This document shows positions 25,773 to 37,944 of a stretch of 64,000 bases of DNA, piece by piece. Within the stretch, counting starts at the first letter, position 1. Each line of letters starts with the position of its first letter. Source of the stretch: Roseivivax sediminis (GTDB lineage Bacteria > Pseudomonadota > Alphaproteobacteria > Rhodobacterales > Rhodobacteraceae); the NCBI RefSeq assembly GCF_900112685.1, contig NZ_FOMS01000016.1, positions 1 to 64,000 of the forward strand, written 5' to 3'. The notes under the pieces were generated by a model, which saw only the letters and a list, made by a program, of their open reading frames with translations, was not told the origin of the DNA and made no database searches. The position numbers and the translations under genes were made by a program.

Positions 25773-27043
25773 ACGATCTGACCCCGCAAGAGACCCGCGC
25801 CTGGGTCCTGCATCCCGACATAAAAAACGACCGCAGCCGGCGCGATCCGGTGATGGCGCTCGAAGAGGCGGTGGCGCTGGCCGAGGCGCTGCCGGGGCTT
25901 TCCGTAGTCGGCTCGTCGGTGGTGCCGCTGCCGCAGCCGCATCCGAACGCGCTGTTCGGGACCGGCAAGATCGCCGAGATTGGTGAGCACCTGAAGGCCG
26001 ACGAGATCGAGCTGGTGCTGGTCGACGGGCCGCTGACGCCGGTCCAGCAGCGCAACCTCGAACGCGAGTGGAAGGTCAAGCTGCTCGACCGGACAGGCCT
26101 GATCCTGGAGATCTTCTCGGACCGCGCGGCGACCCGCGAGGGCGTGTTGCAGGTCGAGATGGCGCACCTGTCCTACCAGCGCACGCGGCTGGTGCGGGCC
26201 TGGACGCACCTCGAACGCCAGCGCGGGGGCTTGGGCTTCGTCGGCGGCCCCGGCGAGACGCAGATCGAGGCGGACAGGCGGGCCATCGACGAACAGCTCG
26301 TGCGGCTGCGCCGGCAGCTCGACAAGGTGGTCAAGACCCGCGCGCTGCATCGCAAGGCGCGGGCCAAGGTTCCGTATCCGATCGTCGCGCTGGTGGGTTA
26401 TACCAACGCCGGCAAGTCGACGCTCTTCAACCGCCTGACCGGGGCGGAGGTGATGGCCAAGGACATGCTGTTCGCCACGCTCGACCCGACGATGCGCGGC
26501 GTGAAGCTTGAGGACGGCCCCGAGGTGATCCTGTCCGACACGGTGGGCTTCATCTCCGACCTACCGACGGAACTGGTGGCCGCCTTCCGCGCGACGCTGG
26601 AAGAAGTGCTGGAGGCGGACCTGATCGTGCATGTGCGCGACATCTCGCACCCCAACGCGCAGGAACAGGCGGACGACGTGCACGCAATCCTCGCCTCGCT
26701 CGGCGTGGCCGAGACGGTGCCGCAGCTCGAAGTCTGGAACAAGATCGACCAGCTGGGGCCTGAGGCGCGCGAGGCGGCGATGACGCGCGCGGCGCGGGTG
26801 CCGTCGATCTTCGCGCTGTCGGCCTGGACGGGCGAGGGGATGGATCCTCTGCTGAATGGCATCGCCCGAGCGATCGAGGGCGAGAAGATGCGCGCCTCGG
26901 TGCATCTGGGCTTCGAGGACGGGCGCAAGCGCGCCTGGCTTTTCGAACGCGGACTCGTCGAGCGCGAGGCGCAGACCGAGGACGGCTACGACCTCGACGT
27001 GCGCTGGACGGCGAAGGAAGCTGCGCAGTTCGAGAAGGTGTGA
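25769..27043 (+). CDS. hflX: HflX, ribosome-associated GTPase
   Basis: A 424-residue GTPase. The N-terminal HflX domain has the glycine-rich [18 protein letters not shown] linker; the G domain starts with [17 protein letters not shown] (G1), ATLDPT (G2 region), LSDTVGFI (G3, DTVG) and NKID (G4). By family knowledge it splits stalled or heat-damaged 70S ribosomes. The hfq-hflX pair is classic. The protein is about the usual length and starts on the overlapping ATG. Confidence 0.95.
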   Translation: MNDLTPQETRAWVLHPDIKNDRSRRDPVMALEEAVALAEALPGLSVVGSSVVPLPQPHPNALFGTGKIAEIGEHLKADEIELVLVDGPLTPVQQRNLEREWKVKLLDRTGLILEIFSDRAATREGVLQVEMAHLSYQRTRLVRAWTHLERQRGGLGFVGGPGETQIEADRRAIDEQLVRLRRQLDKVVKTRALHRKARAKVPYPIVALVGYTNAGKSTLFNRLTGAEVMAKDMLFATLDPTMRGVKLEDGPEVILSDTVGFISDLPTELVAAFRATLEEVLEADLIVHVRDISHPNAQEQADDVHAILASLGVAETVPQLEVWNKIDQLGPEAREAAMTRAARVPSIFALSAWTGEGMDPLLNGIARAIEGEKMRASVHLGFEDGRKRAWLFERGLVEREAQTEDGYDLDVRWTAKEAAQFEKV

Positions 27044-27312
27044 GCGGCATTTCCATCCAGCCACCGAATGTGTCAGGCGCGCGCCGGGCTGGGCTGGGGG
27101 CTGGCGCCACAGCCTCCGAGGTCCGCGCTTTATCCCGGCCACGTCCCTCCGCAATACGAACCGCGCACGAGGCTGACATCGCGCCAGACCGCCGGGCCGG
27201 TCCGGCTGCGCGCCCGGCACCTGCGGTGCTGTTCGGGCGGGTGGGGCTGTGCTCTAACGCAACATACGCCGGAATTCGGCGTTCCCGGGCGGCGCTTCTC
27301 TCAAAACGAAAT
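27044..27312. other. Gap between hflX and katG, no gene recognised
   Basis: The 319-base gap runs to katG at 27363. Translated frames here give only arginine/alanine-rich, family-free peptides. A short hairpin with arms ACGCCG/CGGCGT lies at 27269-27285, 28 bases before the strong terminator. Since the terminator is 270 bases beyond the hflX stop, the transcript has a long 3' tail that could release a small RNA. I see no conserved element to prove it. Confidence 0.3.
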
Positions 27313-27346
27313 ACGGCGCGGGAAGTCCCCGCGCCGTCCTTTTTTT
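27313..27346 (+). terminator. Strong terminator between hflX and katG (probably bidirectional)
   Basis: A 10-bp perfect stem ACGGCGCGGG/CCCGCGCCGT (27313-27322 with 27328-27337), 5-base loop, then CCT and a run of Ts on the plus strand. On the minus strand the same stem is followed by ATTTCGTTTTG, so it can also end katG transcripts 16 bases after that gene's stop. Confidence 0.9.
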
Positions 27347-27362
27347 AAGAAGCTTGCCGCGC

Positions 27363-29738
<2,376 letters not shown>

Positions 29739-30134
29739 TCACGCCTTCTTGGGCGCCTCTTCGACAGGGCCGCCTTGCGTCACCCAGTCCGAAAACCCGT
29801 CCCGCAGATGCGCCGCGTCGAAGCCCATGTCCGAGAGTGTCGCCACGGTCAGCGCGGAACGCCAGCCCGAGGCGCAGTGAAAGACGTAGGTTTTTCCCTC
29901 CTGCGCGAAGACCGGCTTGTGATAGGGGCTCTCGGGGTCGACCCAGAACTCGATCATGCCGCGCGGGGCGTGCACCGATCCGGGGATGAAGCCGCTTTTC
30001 TGCCGTTCGCGCACGTCGCGGATGTCGACAATGACCACGTCGTCGCGTCCGTGCATGTCCATCAGTTCTTGGGTGTCGACCTCGCGGATGCGGCCCCGGG
30101 CCTTGGCAACCATGTCGGCGGCTGTTGTCTTCAT
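29739..30134 (-). CDS. Rhodanese-domain protein
   Basis: A 131-residue single rhodanese domain: VVIVDIRDVRERQKSGFIPGSVHAPRG (33-59) is the CH2A-like entry and the active-site loop is HCASGWRS with C87. These proteins transfer sulfane sulfur in the cytoplasm; there is no signal peptide with the start at 30134 (MKTTAADMV). The longer frame to 30287 runs into the divergent gene's promoter. It may be co-transcribed with katG, which would suit a thiol/oxidant role, but a 153-base gap separates them. Confidence 0.8.
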   Translation of the reverse strand: MKTTAADMVAKARGRIREVDTQELMDMHGRDDVVIVDIRDVRERQKSGFIPGSVHAPRGMIEFWVDPESPYHKPVFAQEGKTYVFHCASGWRSALTVATLSDMGFDAAHLRDGFSDWVTQGGPVEEAPKKA

Positions 30135-30217
30135 GTCGGTCCCCCCTTGCGCGGTGCGCGCTGTCGCGGTGATGCTGGCCCGGTCGCCAGGAAGGTGCAA
30201 CCCGACAAGGATCTTCG

Positions 30218-31489
30218 ATGATCGAGCCGATCTCGCTTTGGGATGCGTCCGCCGAGGAGGCGCAGGTCGCGGACCAGAGCGTTTCAAGCGTTCCGGTCGA
30301 CCTGGTCATCGTCGGGGGCGGGTACACCGGCCTGTCGACGGCGCTCCATGCGGCCGAGGCCGGGCTGTCGGTGCAGATTCTCGAAGCCGCCGGGATCGGC
30401 CATGGCGGATCGGGCCGCAATGTGGGGCTCGTCAACGCAGGTTTGTGGCTGCCGCCGGAGTCGGTGGCAAAGGCGCTTGGGCCGGAGCACGGGCCGCGCT
30501 TCGTGAAGCGGTTCGGGGAAGGGCCCGAGACGGTCTTCGACCTGATCGAGCGTCACCAGATCCGCTGCTCCGCCACGCGCACCGGTACGATCCACGCCGC
30601 CCATGCGCCGGCCGGCATGACCGACCTGCGCGCGCGGCACGCGCAATGGCGGGCGCTCGGCGCGCCGGTGCGGCTGCTGGAGCGCGAGGAAGCGGCGGCG
30701 AAGATCGGCAGCCGGGCCTTTCACGGCGGTCTGCTCGACGTCCGTGCCGGGACCGTGAATCCTATGGGCTATGCGCGGGGCCTTGCGCGGGCCGCGAAGG
30801 GGGCCGGGGCGCGATTGGCGACGGGGGTGGCCGTCACCGGGCTCACGCCCGAAGCGGCCGGCTGGCAGGTCGAGACGGCACAAGGCGCGATCCGGGCGAC
30901 GACCGTAGTTCTGGCGACGAACGCCTATACCGGCGGGCTCTGGCCCGGTCTCGACCGCGCATTCACCACGATCCGCTTCGTCCAACTCGCGACGCCGCCG
31001 CTGGGGGAGCGCGCGGCGCATGTGCTGCCGGAAGGGCAGGGCGTCTGGGACACCGGGCGCATCATGCGCGCGCTGCGGCGCGATGCCGCCGGACGGCTGG
31101 TGATCGGCACGATGGGCCGGTTGCATGGGACCGCTGCGGCGGGGCTCACCCGCCGCTGGGCCGAACGGCAGCTTGCCCGCCTTTTCCCCGAACTCGCCGG
31201 CACCGGGTTCGAGGAGGCGTGGGAGGGCGCCATCGCCATGACCCCCGATCATCTACCGCGCATCCAGCGGCTTGCTGACGGACTCTATGCGCCGATCGGC
31301 TACAACGGGCGCGGCATCACCACCGGCACGATCTTCGGGCAGGCGCTCGCGGCGCTCCTGACCGGCGCGCCGGAGACGGACCTGCCGCTGCCGGTCACCG
31401 GCGCCGCGCCGGTGCCGCGCGCGCGCCTGACCTCGCATATCTTCGATGCGGCCTTCACTGCGAACCAGATCCGGCAGGGGCTCTGGTAG
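30218..31489 (+). CDS. FAD-dependent oxidoreductase of the DAO (amino acid/amine oxidase) family
   Basis: A 423-residue protein. VDLVIVGGGYTGLSTALHAAEAGLSVQILEA (27-57) is the FAD Rossmann motif GxGxxG, followed by GHGGSGRNVGLVNAG, typical of the PuuB/OrdL-like branch that oxidises glutamyl-polyamines or other secondary amines. The C-terminal GYNGRGITTGTIFGQALAALL is also DAO-like. The substrate is unknown. It diverges from the rhodanese and precedes an SDR, which may share a pathway, but the 53-base gap gives no proof. Confidence 0.82.
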   Translation: MIEPISLWDASAEEAQVADQSVSSVPVDLVIVGGGYTGLSTALHAAEAGLSVQILEAAGIGHGGSGRNVGLVNAGLWLPPESVAKALGPEHGPRFVKRFGEGPETVFDLIERHQIRCSATRTGTIHAAHAPAGMTDLRARHAQWRALGAPVRLLEREEAAAKIGSRAFHGGLLDVRAGTVNPMGYARGLARAAKGAGARLATGVAVTGLTPEAAGWQVETAQGAIRATTVVLATNAYTGGLWPGLDRAFTTIRFVQLATPPLGERAAHVLPEGQGVWDTGRIMRALRRDAAGRLVIGTMGRLHGTAAAGLTRRWAERQLARLFPELAGTGFEEAWEGAIAMTPDHLPRIQRLADGLYAPIGYNGRGITTGTIFGQALAALLTGAPETDLPLPVTGAAPVPRARLTSHIFDAAFTANQIRQGLW

Positions 31490-31542
31490 GGCGGGCTGCG
31501 CCGGTCTAGGACCGGTCCAACAGGGCACAGAAAGGACCAGAC

Positions 31543-32286
31543 ATGTCGCAACCCATCGCACTCGTCACCGGCGCCGCGCAGGGCATCGGTTATGCCTGCG
31601 CCGAAGCTCTCGCCGAGGATGGCCACAAGGTGATCCTCGCCGACCTCAAGGGCGATGCCGTCATCGCCGCGGCCGAACGGCTGGGCGGGCACGGCTACGC
31701 CTGCGACCTCGGCCAGCCCGACCAGATCGCCTCGCTCTTCGATAAGATCGAGGCCGATCACGGCCCGGTCTCGGTGCTGGTCAACAATGCCGGCCTCGCT
31801 GTGCCGGGCGACTTCCTCGAGCTGTCGCTCGACGACTGGCAGACGGTGCTCGACGTCAACCTCACGGGCACGTTCCTGGCGACGCAGCGGGCGGCCAAGG
31901 GCATGGTGGCGGCCGGAATCGAAGGCGCCATCGTCAACATGTCCTCGATCAACGCGCAGGTGGCGATCCCGGCGATCGCGTCCTACTGCGCGTCCAAGGG
32001 CGGGGTGATGCAGTTGACCAAGGCCGCGGCGCTGGCGCTCGCGCCGCACAACATCCGCGTGAACGCGGTCGGCCCCGGCTCCATCGACACGGAGATGATG
32101 GCCGGCGTGAACGCCAAGCCCGAGGCGATGGCCCGCGTGATGTCGCGCACGCCGCTCGGCCGCGTCGGTACCCCGCGCGAGATCGGCGACGTGGTCGCGT
32201 TCCTCGCCGGGCCGAAGTCGAGCTACATCACCGGCGAGACGATCTATGTCGACGGCGGCCGGCTCGGCCTCAACTACACGGTCTGA
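31543..32286 (+). CDS. Short-chain dehydrogenase/reductase
   Basis: A 247-residue classical SDR. The cofactor motif TGAAQGIG is at 9-16, NNAG at 81-84 and catalytic S134/S135-Y148-K152 in SSIN...SYCASK. D34 at the end of beta-2 (ILADLKG) favours NAD over NADP. SDRs of this kind oxidise sugar alcohols or 3-hydroxy compounds. Its place before the SorC regulator and polyol operon makes a polyol (for example sorbitol or ribitol) dehydrogenase plausible, but it might instead go with the upstream FAD enzyme. AAAGGA lies before the ATG. Confidence 0.83.
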   Translation: MSQPIALVTGAAQGIGYACAEALAEDGHKVILADLKGDAVIAAAERLGGHGYACDLGQPDQIASLFDKIEADHGPVSVLVNNAGLAVPGDFLELSLDDWQTVLDVNLTGTFLATQRAAKGMVAAGIEGAIVNMSSINAQVAIPAIASYCASKGGVMQLTKAAALALAPHNIRVNAVGPGSIDTEMMAGVNAKPEAMARVMSRTPLGRVGTPREIGDVVAFLAGPKSSYITGETIYVDGGRLGLNYTV

Positions 32287-32297
32287 GCGCCCGCAAG

Positions 32298-32338
32298 GTC
32301 CGGGCCGGACGGTGCGCGACACCATGTCCGGCCGGACA
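32298..32338. promoter_or_regulatory. Two GTCCGG/CCGGAC palindromes before the SorC regulator gene
   Basis: GTCCGGGCCGGAC at 32298-32310 and the perfect 14-bp palindrome TGTCCGGCCGGACA at 32325-32338 lie between the SDR stop and the regulator start at 32386. Similar inverted repeats recur at 35888-35910 and 37878-37907 in the same locus. They could be operators or short mRNA hairpins; position upstream of a regulator gene slightly favours autoregulation. Confidence 0.4.
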
Positions 32339-32385
32339 CGAAAGGGCTTGCCTTGCGCGGCGCTTCACGGGATGCCTTTGGCCCC

Positions 32386-33348
32386 ATGAAGACGACGCCG
32401 CGCCCCCCCGCACCCTCCCGCAAGCTTGACGATGCCGCGCGCGCGGCGTGGCTGGCCTATGTCGCCGGCAAGACCCAGGATGAAATCGCGCGCATTCTCG
32501 GCGTCTCGCGCCAGTCGGCGCAGCGGCTGGTCTCTCAGGCGATGCAGGCGGGGCTGGTGAAGGTGCGGATCGACCACCCGATCTCCAATTGTCTCGACCT
32601 CGCCGAGCGGCTGCGCGACCGCTACGGGCTCGCGCTCTGCGAGGTGGTGCCGGCGATGTCGTCTGAGTCCGAGGCGGGGCAGGCGGTGGCGCATCGCATG
32701 GCCGATCTGATCGAGGATCGGCTCGCCGCGCCCGACCCGATCACGCTCGGCATCGGCACGGGGCGGACGATGCGTGCGGCAGTGGAACACCTGCCGCGCA
32801 TCGACTGTCCGCAGCACCGCATCGTGTCGCTGACCGGGAACGTGGCGCCGGACGGCTCCACCGCCTATTACAACGTGCTCTTCACCCTCGCCGAGAAGGT
32901 GTCGGCGCCGACTTTTCCGCTGCCGGTTCCGGTGATCGCCGGATCGGCCGAGGAACGGACGGCGCTGTTGGGACAGTCGACGCTGGCCTCGGCATTCCGT
33001 CTCGCCGCCGAGGCCGATCTGCGCGTGTTCGGTATCGGCACGATGGACGACGCGGCGGCGATCCTGCTTGACGGTTTCGTCGATACGGCCGGTGTGGCGC
33101 GGCTGCGCGAGAAGGGCGCGGTGGGCGAGATCTTCGGCTTTCCCTTCGACTCCGAGGGTGAAATCGTCCCCGACGAGGTCACCGAAAGGGTCTGTTCGGC
33201 GAGCCTCTTCCCACCCGAGGGCGTGGAACGGATCGCCGCCGCCCACGGTGCCGCGAAGATACGCGCAATGCGCGCCGCGATCCGCGGCGGTCTGCTGAGC
33301 GGCCTCGTCACCGACGAGGTTTCGGCCGCAGCGCTGCTGGACGACTGA
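32386..33348 (+). CDS. SorC/DeoR-type sugar-responsive transcriptional regulator
   Basis: A 320-residue protein: N-terminal HTH in KTQDEIARILGVSRQSAQRLVSQAMQAGLVKVRI (about 25-58) and a SorC sugar-binding domain (about 65-315) with LGIGTGRTMRAAVEHLP and IFGFPFDSEGEIV. By family knowledge it binds a phosphorylated sugar and controls the neighbouring catabolic operon. I chose the ATG at 32386 over the TTG at 32353. Its gene lies directly before the polyol transporter operon on the same strand, the usual arrangement for such regulators in Rhodobacterales. Confidence 0.9.
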   Translation: MKTTPRPPAPSRKLDDAARAAWLAYVAGKTQDEIARILGVSRQSAQRLVSQAMQAGLVKVRIDHPISNCLDLAERLRDRYGLALCEVVPAMSSESEAGQAVAHRMADLIEDRLAAPDPITLGIGTGRTMRAAVEHLPRIDCPQHRIVSLTGNVAPDGSTAYYNVLFTLAEKVSAPTFPLPVPVIAGSAEERTALLGQSTLASAFRLAAEADLRVFGIGTMDDAAAILLDGFVDTAGVARLREKGAVGEIFGFPFDSEGEIVPDEVTERVCSASLFPPEGVERIAAAHGAAKIRAMRAAIRGGLLSGLVTDEVSAAALLDD

Positions 33349-33448
33349 TCCTCCGACGGAAATTTCCGCCTCAAGTCAGAGATTTCTCCGCACGGCCGGT
33401 GCCGTGCGCGGGAATCAGCTTGACCATTTGCGTAAAAAAGTGAACCAT

Positions 33449-33477
33449 TGCCCGAGAGCATGGCAATTGCTCGGGCA
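33449..33477 (+). promoter_or_regulatory. Inverted repeat in front of the polyol operon, candidate SorC-family operator
   Basis: Arms TGCCCGAG (33449-33456) and CTCGGGCA (33470-33477), 13-base centre, ending 20 bases before the smoE ATG. The words ATTTGC or ATTGCC recur around it (33425, 33446, 33477), giving a set of spaced half-sites. The position between promoter and start fits a repressor site for the upstream regulator. Confidence 0.5.
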
Positions 33478-33497
33478 TTTGCTCTACGGGAGGAACA

Positions 33498-34820
33498 ATG
33501 ACCAATCTGACACGCGCCCTGCTGGGCGCATCGGCTCTGTGCACCGTGGCGGGTCTGGCTGCGGCACAGGAGACCACCCTTACCATCGCCACCGTGAACA
33601 ACGGCGACATGATCCGGATGCAGGGGCTGACGGACGACTTCACCGAACAGAACCCCGACATTGCGCTCGAGTGGGTGACGCTCGAGGAAAACGTGCTGCG
33701 CCAGCGCGTCACGCAGGACATCGCCACCAATGGCGGGCAGTTCGACGTGATGACCATCGGCACCTACGAGGTTCCGATCTGGGCCGGGCAGGACTGGCTC
33801 GCGCCGCTCGACAACCTGCCGGACGATTACGACGTGGACGACCTTCTACCGTCGGTGCGCGAGGCGCTGTCGGTGGACGGCACGCTCTATGCCGCTCCGT
33901 TCTACGGCGAGTCGGCGATGATCATGTACCGCACCGACCTGATGGAAGAGGCCGGGCTCGAGATGCCCGACAGCCCAACCTGGTCGGAGGTCATGGAAGC
34001 CGCCGAAGCGATGACCGACAAGGAAAACGACGTCTACGGCATCTGCCTGCGCGGCAAGCCGGGCTGGGGCGAGAACATGGCCTTCATCTCGGCCATGGCC
34101 AACTCCTACGGGGCGCGCTGGTTTGACATGGACTGGCAGGCGCAGTTCGACAGCGAAGAGTGGAACGCCACGCTGACCGACTACCTGACGCTGATGAACG
34201 AATACGGGCCTCCGGGCGCGTCCTCGAACGGCTTCAACGAGAACCTGTCGCTGTTCCAGCAGGGCCGCTGCGGCATGTGGATCGACGCGACCGTCGCCGC
34301 CGGCTTCGTGACCGACCCCGACGAGTCGACCGTCGCCGACAGCGTCGGCTTCGCGCAGTTCCCGAACAAGGAAGGTCTGGACAACCACGGCAACTGGCTC
34401 TGGGCGTGGTCCCTTGCGATCCCGGCCTCGTCGAATTCCACGGATGCGGCCAAGACCTTCGTCGCCTGGGCGACATCGAAGGGCTACACCGAACTCGTGG
34501 CCGAGGAAGAGGGCTGGCGCGCCGCGCCTCCGGGCACGCGCACCTCGCTCTACGAGAACGAGGAATACCAGGAGGCGGCGCCCTTCGCGGAGATGACGCT
34601 GAACTCCATGGAGGCGGTCGACACGCAGCAACCGTCGGTGCAGGAGATCCCGTACACCGGGGCTCAGTTCATCGCGATCCCTGAATTTCAGGGCATCGGC
34701 ACCGCGGTCGGGCAGACCTTCTCCGCGGCACTCGCCGGGCAGATGGACGCCGAACAGGCGCTCAGCCAGGCGCAGAGCCAGACCCAGCGCGAGATCGACC
34801 GCGCCGGCTACACCGACTGA
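33498..34820 (+). CDS. smoE: Polyol (sorbitol/mannitol-type) ABC transporter substrate-binding protein
   Basis: A 440-residue family-1 extracellular solute-binding protein. Residues 1-23 are a signal peptide (cleavage near LAAAQ), with GGGAGG before the ATG. TLTIATVNNGDMIRMQGL, QDIATNGGQFDVMTIGTYEVPIW and AFISAMANSYGARWFDMDWQAQ are typical of SmoE/mannitol-binding proteins. It delivers a sugar alcohol to the two permeases downstream. A pair of strong hairpins in the 138-base gap that follows probably protects this message, in line with the excess of binding protein such systems need. Confidence 0.9.
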   Translation: MTNLTRALLGASALCTVAGLAAAQETTLTIATVNNGDMIRMQGLTDDFTEQNPDIALEWVTLEENVLRQRVTQDIATNGGQFDVMTIGTYEVPIWAGQDWLAPLDNLPDDYDVDDLLPSVREALSVDGTLYAAPFYGESAMIMYRTDLMEEAGLEMPDSPTWSEVMEAAEAMTDKENDVYGICLRGKPGWGENMAFISAMANSYGARWFDMDWQAQFDSEEWNATLTDYLTLMNEYGPPGASSNGFNENLSLFQQGRCGMWIDATVAAGFVTDPDESTVADSVGFAQFPNKEGLDNHGNWLWAWSLAIPASSNSTDAAKTFVAWATSKGYTELVAEEEGWRAAPPGTRTSLYENEEYQEAAPFAEMTLNSMEAVDTQQPSVQEIPYTGAQFIAIPEFQGIGTAVGQTFSAALAGQMDAEQALSQAQSQTQREIDRAGYTD

Positions 34821-34831
34821 GGACTCCTCCC

Positions 34832-34892
34832 GCGGGGGCGCCTTCGGGCGCTCCCGACCCTCCCCACGGCTCCGCCGCACGCGGGGCCGTGG
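34832..34892 (+). promoter_or_regulatory. Tandem hairpins between smoE and smoF
   Basis: Hairpin one: 10-bp stem with one G-U pair at 34832-34841/34846-34855, closed by a TTCG tetraloop. Hairpin two: 12-bp stem with one wobble at 34864-34875/34881-34892, 5-base loop. Neither is followed by a T-run. Such elements after a binding-protein gene usually stabilise its mRNA and lower expression of the permease genes. Confidence 0.65.
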
Positions 34893-34958
34893 ACCCTGCG
34901 CCGTGCCTGATCGCAGGCGTAAGCGGGCGCAGCTCATCGCCGTTTCGGGATTCGCGCC

Positions 34959-35831
34959 ATGGCCACACAACATTCCCGCGCAGCCGCGCGATTCATGATC
35001 GCCCCCTCGGTCCTCCTGCTTCTGGGCTGGATGCTGATCCCGCTGGGGATGACGATCTACTTCTCGCTCCTGCGCTACAACTTGTTGATGCCGGGGAACA
35101 ATCCCTTCGTCGGTTTCGAGAATTACAGCTATTTCCTGAGCGATCCGACCTTCCTGACGGCGATGCTGAACACGCTGCTGCTGGTCGGGGGCGTGCTGCT
35201 GATCACCACGGTCGGGGGGATCCTTCTGGCGCTTCTGATCGACCAGCCGATCTGGGGGCAGGGGATCGTGCGCATCCTGGTGATCGCGCCGTTCTTCGTG
35301 ATGCCCACCGTGTCGGCGCTGGTCTGGAAGAACATGTTCATGAACCCGGTGAACGGCCTCTTCGCCTGGGTCGCGGACCTCATGGGGTTGCAGCCCTACG
35401 ACTTTCTCGCTTCCGCGCCGCTCCTGTCGATCATCGGCATGGTCAGCTGGACCTGGCTGCCCTTCGCGACGCTGATCCTGCTCACGGCGCTGCAATCGCT
35501 CGACAGCGAGCAACTGGAGGCGGCCGAAATGGACGGCGCCGGGCCGGTCTCGCGCTTCTTCCACATCATGCTGCCGCATCTGGCGCGGGCGATCACCGTG
35601 GTGATCCTGATCCAGACGATCTTCCACCTGTCGATCTTCGCCGAGATCCTAGTGACCACCAACGGCGGGCCGGGCGTTGCATCGACCAACCTGACCTACC
35701 TCGTCTATGCCGAGAGCCTTCTGCGGTTCGACGTGGGCACCGGGTCGGCCGGGGGCGTCGTGGCCATCATCCTCGCCAACATCGTCGCGATCTTCCTGAT
35801 GCGGATGATCGGCAAGAACCTCGATGCGTGA
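34959..35831 (+). CDS. smoF: Polyol ABC transporter permease 1
   Basis: A 290-residue membrane protein of the MalF/UgpA type with six hydrophobic spans; the first is MIAPSVLLLLGWMLIPLGMTIYFSL. The cytoplasmic EAA loop reads QLEAAEMDGAGPVSRFFHIMLPHLARA (about 186-212), where the ATPase docks. With the second permease it forms the channel for the polyol. The C-terminal VAIILANIVAIFLMRMIGKNLDA matches SmoF-type proteins. Confidence 0.9.
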   Translation: MATQHSRAAARFMIAPSVLLLLGWMLIPLGMTIYFSLLRYNLLMPGNNPFVGFENYSYFLSDPTFLTAMLNTLLLVGGVLLITTVGGILLALLIDQPIWGQGIVRILVIAPFFVMPTVSALVWKNMFMNPVNGLFAWVADLMGLQPYDFLASAPLLSIIGMVSWTWLPFATLILLTALQSLDSEQLEAAEMDGAGPVSRFFHIMLPHLARAITVVILIQTIFHLSIFAEILVTTNGGPGVASTNLTYLVYAESLLRFDVGTGSAGGVVAIILANIVAIFLMRMIGKNLDA

Positions 35832-35887
35832 GGTGGCTGATATGGTCGTGCGTTTTGAGGCTGATAGCCGGTTGAACGGAAGGCCCG

Positions 35888-35910
35888 GTCCGGGGCGGGT
35901 CGCACCGGAC
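35888..35910. repeat. GTCCGG/CCGGAC inverted repeat between the permease genes
   Basis: Arms GTCCGG (35888-35893) and CCGGAC (35905-35910) with an 11-base centre in the 149-base gap 35832-35980. It is one of the four related repeats in this locus. I see nothing else in the gap except the purine-rich ribosome site GGGAGG before the next ATG. Confidence 0.4.
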
Positions 35911-35980
35911 GGAGCCAAAGCCCGCCGCATTCGACACCAAGAACCCGCCGCAGCCGGCACCCGGACAGGGAGGATCTGAC

Positions 35981-36811
35981 ATGGCCCGCGCCGTCACCCC
36001 GCGCCGCAAGGCGATCAACTCAGCCGTCGCCTGGACGCTTGCGATCCTGATCTTCTTCCCGATCTTCTGGACCGTGCTGACCAGCTTCAAGACCGAGGCG
36101 CAGGCGATCGCCGATCCGCCGCTGTTCTTCAACTTCGACTGGACGCTGGAAAACTACGTCACCGTGCAGGAGCGGTCGAACTACTTCCGCCACTTCTGGA
36201 ATTCGGTGGTGATCTCGGTCGGCTCCACGCTCCTTGGCGTCATCATCGCGGTGCCCGCGGCCTGGGCCATGGCCTTCGTGCCCGGCAAGCAGACCAAGAA
36301 CGTGCTGATGTGGATGCTGTCGACCAAGATGCTGCCGCCCGTGGGCGTGCTGGTGCCGATCTACCTGATCTTCCGCAATGTCGGACTTCTCGACACGCGC
36401 ACGGGCCTCGTCATCGTGCTGACGCTGATCAACCTGCCGATCATCGTCTGGATGCTCTACACCTACTTTCGCGAGATCCCCGGAGAGATCCTGGAAGCCG
36501 CGCGAATGGACGGCGCGACGCTGCGCTCGGAGATCCTCTACGTGCTCACGCCGATGGCGGTGCCGGGCATCGCCTCCACGGTGCTGCTCAACATCATCCT
36601 CGCCTGGAACGAGGCGTTCTGGACGCTGAACCTCACCGCCGCGAATGCCGCTCCGCTGACCGCTTTCATCGCGAGCTATTCGAGCCCCGAGGGCCTGTTC
36701 TACGCCAAGCTCTCGGCGGCCTCGACCATGGCCATCGCGCCGATCCTCATCATGGGCTGGTTCAGCCAGAAGCAGCTGGTGCGCGGCCTGACCTTCGGCG
36801 CCGTCAAATAA
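35981..36811 (+). CDS. smoG: Polyol ABC transporter permease 2
   Basis: A 276-residue MalG/UgpE-type permease with about six TM spans; the first is [28 protein letters not shown]. The EAA loop is [29 protein letters not shown] (about 167-195). It ends [18 protein letters not shown], the conserved C-terminus of the sugar-permease family. Partner of permease 1 and the ATPase that starts 11 bases later. Confidence 0.92.
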   Translation: MARAVTPRRKAINSAVAWTLAILIFFPIFWTVLTSFKTEAQAIADPPLFFNFDWTLENYVTVQERSNYFRHFWNSVVISVGSTLLGVIIAVPAAWAMAFVPGKQTKNVLMWMLSTKMLPPVGVLVPIYLIFRNVGLLDTRTGLVIVLTLINLPIIVWMLYTYFREIPGEILEAARMDGATLRSEILYVLTPMAVPGIASTVLLNIILAWNEAFWTLNLTAANAAPLTAFIASYSSPEGLFYAKLSAASTMAIAPILIMGWFSQKQLVRGLTFGAVK

Positions 36812-36822
36812 GGAAGATCACC

Positions 36823-37824
<1,002 letters not shown>

Positions 37825-37877
37825 CATGCCGGGCTGCGCCCCGCCTTGCCAGCACAGGTTCGGCGAACCCCGACCGC

Positions 37878-37907
37878 GTCCGGCCGCGCCCAGTGCGCCG
37901 GCCGGAC
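37878..37907. repeat. GTCCGGCCG/CGGCCGGAC inverted repeat before mtlK
   Basis: Perfect 9-bp arms at 37878-37886 and 37899-37907 with a 12-base centre that itself can pair GCGC to GCGC. It fills part of the 120-base gap 37825-37944 between the ATPase and the polyol dehydrogenase. Related to the repeats at 32298-32338 and 35888. No T-run follows. Confidence 0.45.
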
Positions 37908-37944
37908 CGGACGCCGTCCTGAGGCCGATTGAGAGGAGCCGACC

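Noticed and set aside
27044-27362. Possible tRNA or small protein gene between hflX and katG
   Set aside because: I could not fold a cloverleaf or find a ribosome site with a credible peptide; only hairpins near the terminator are supported.
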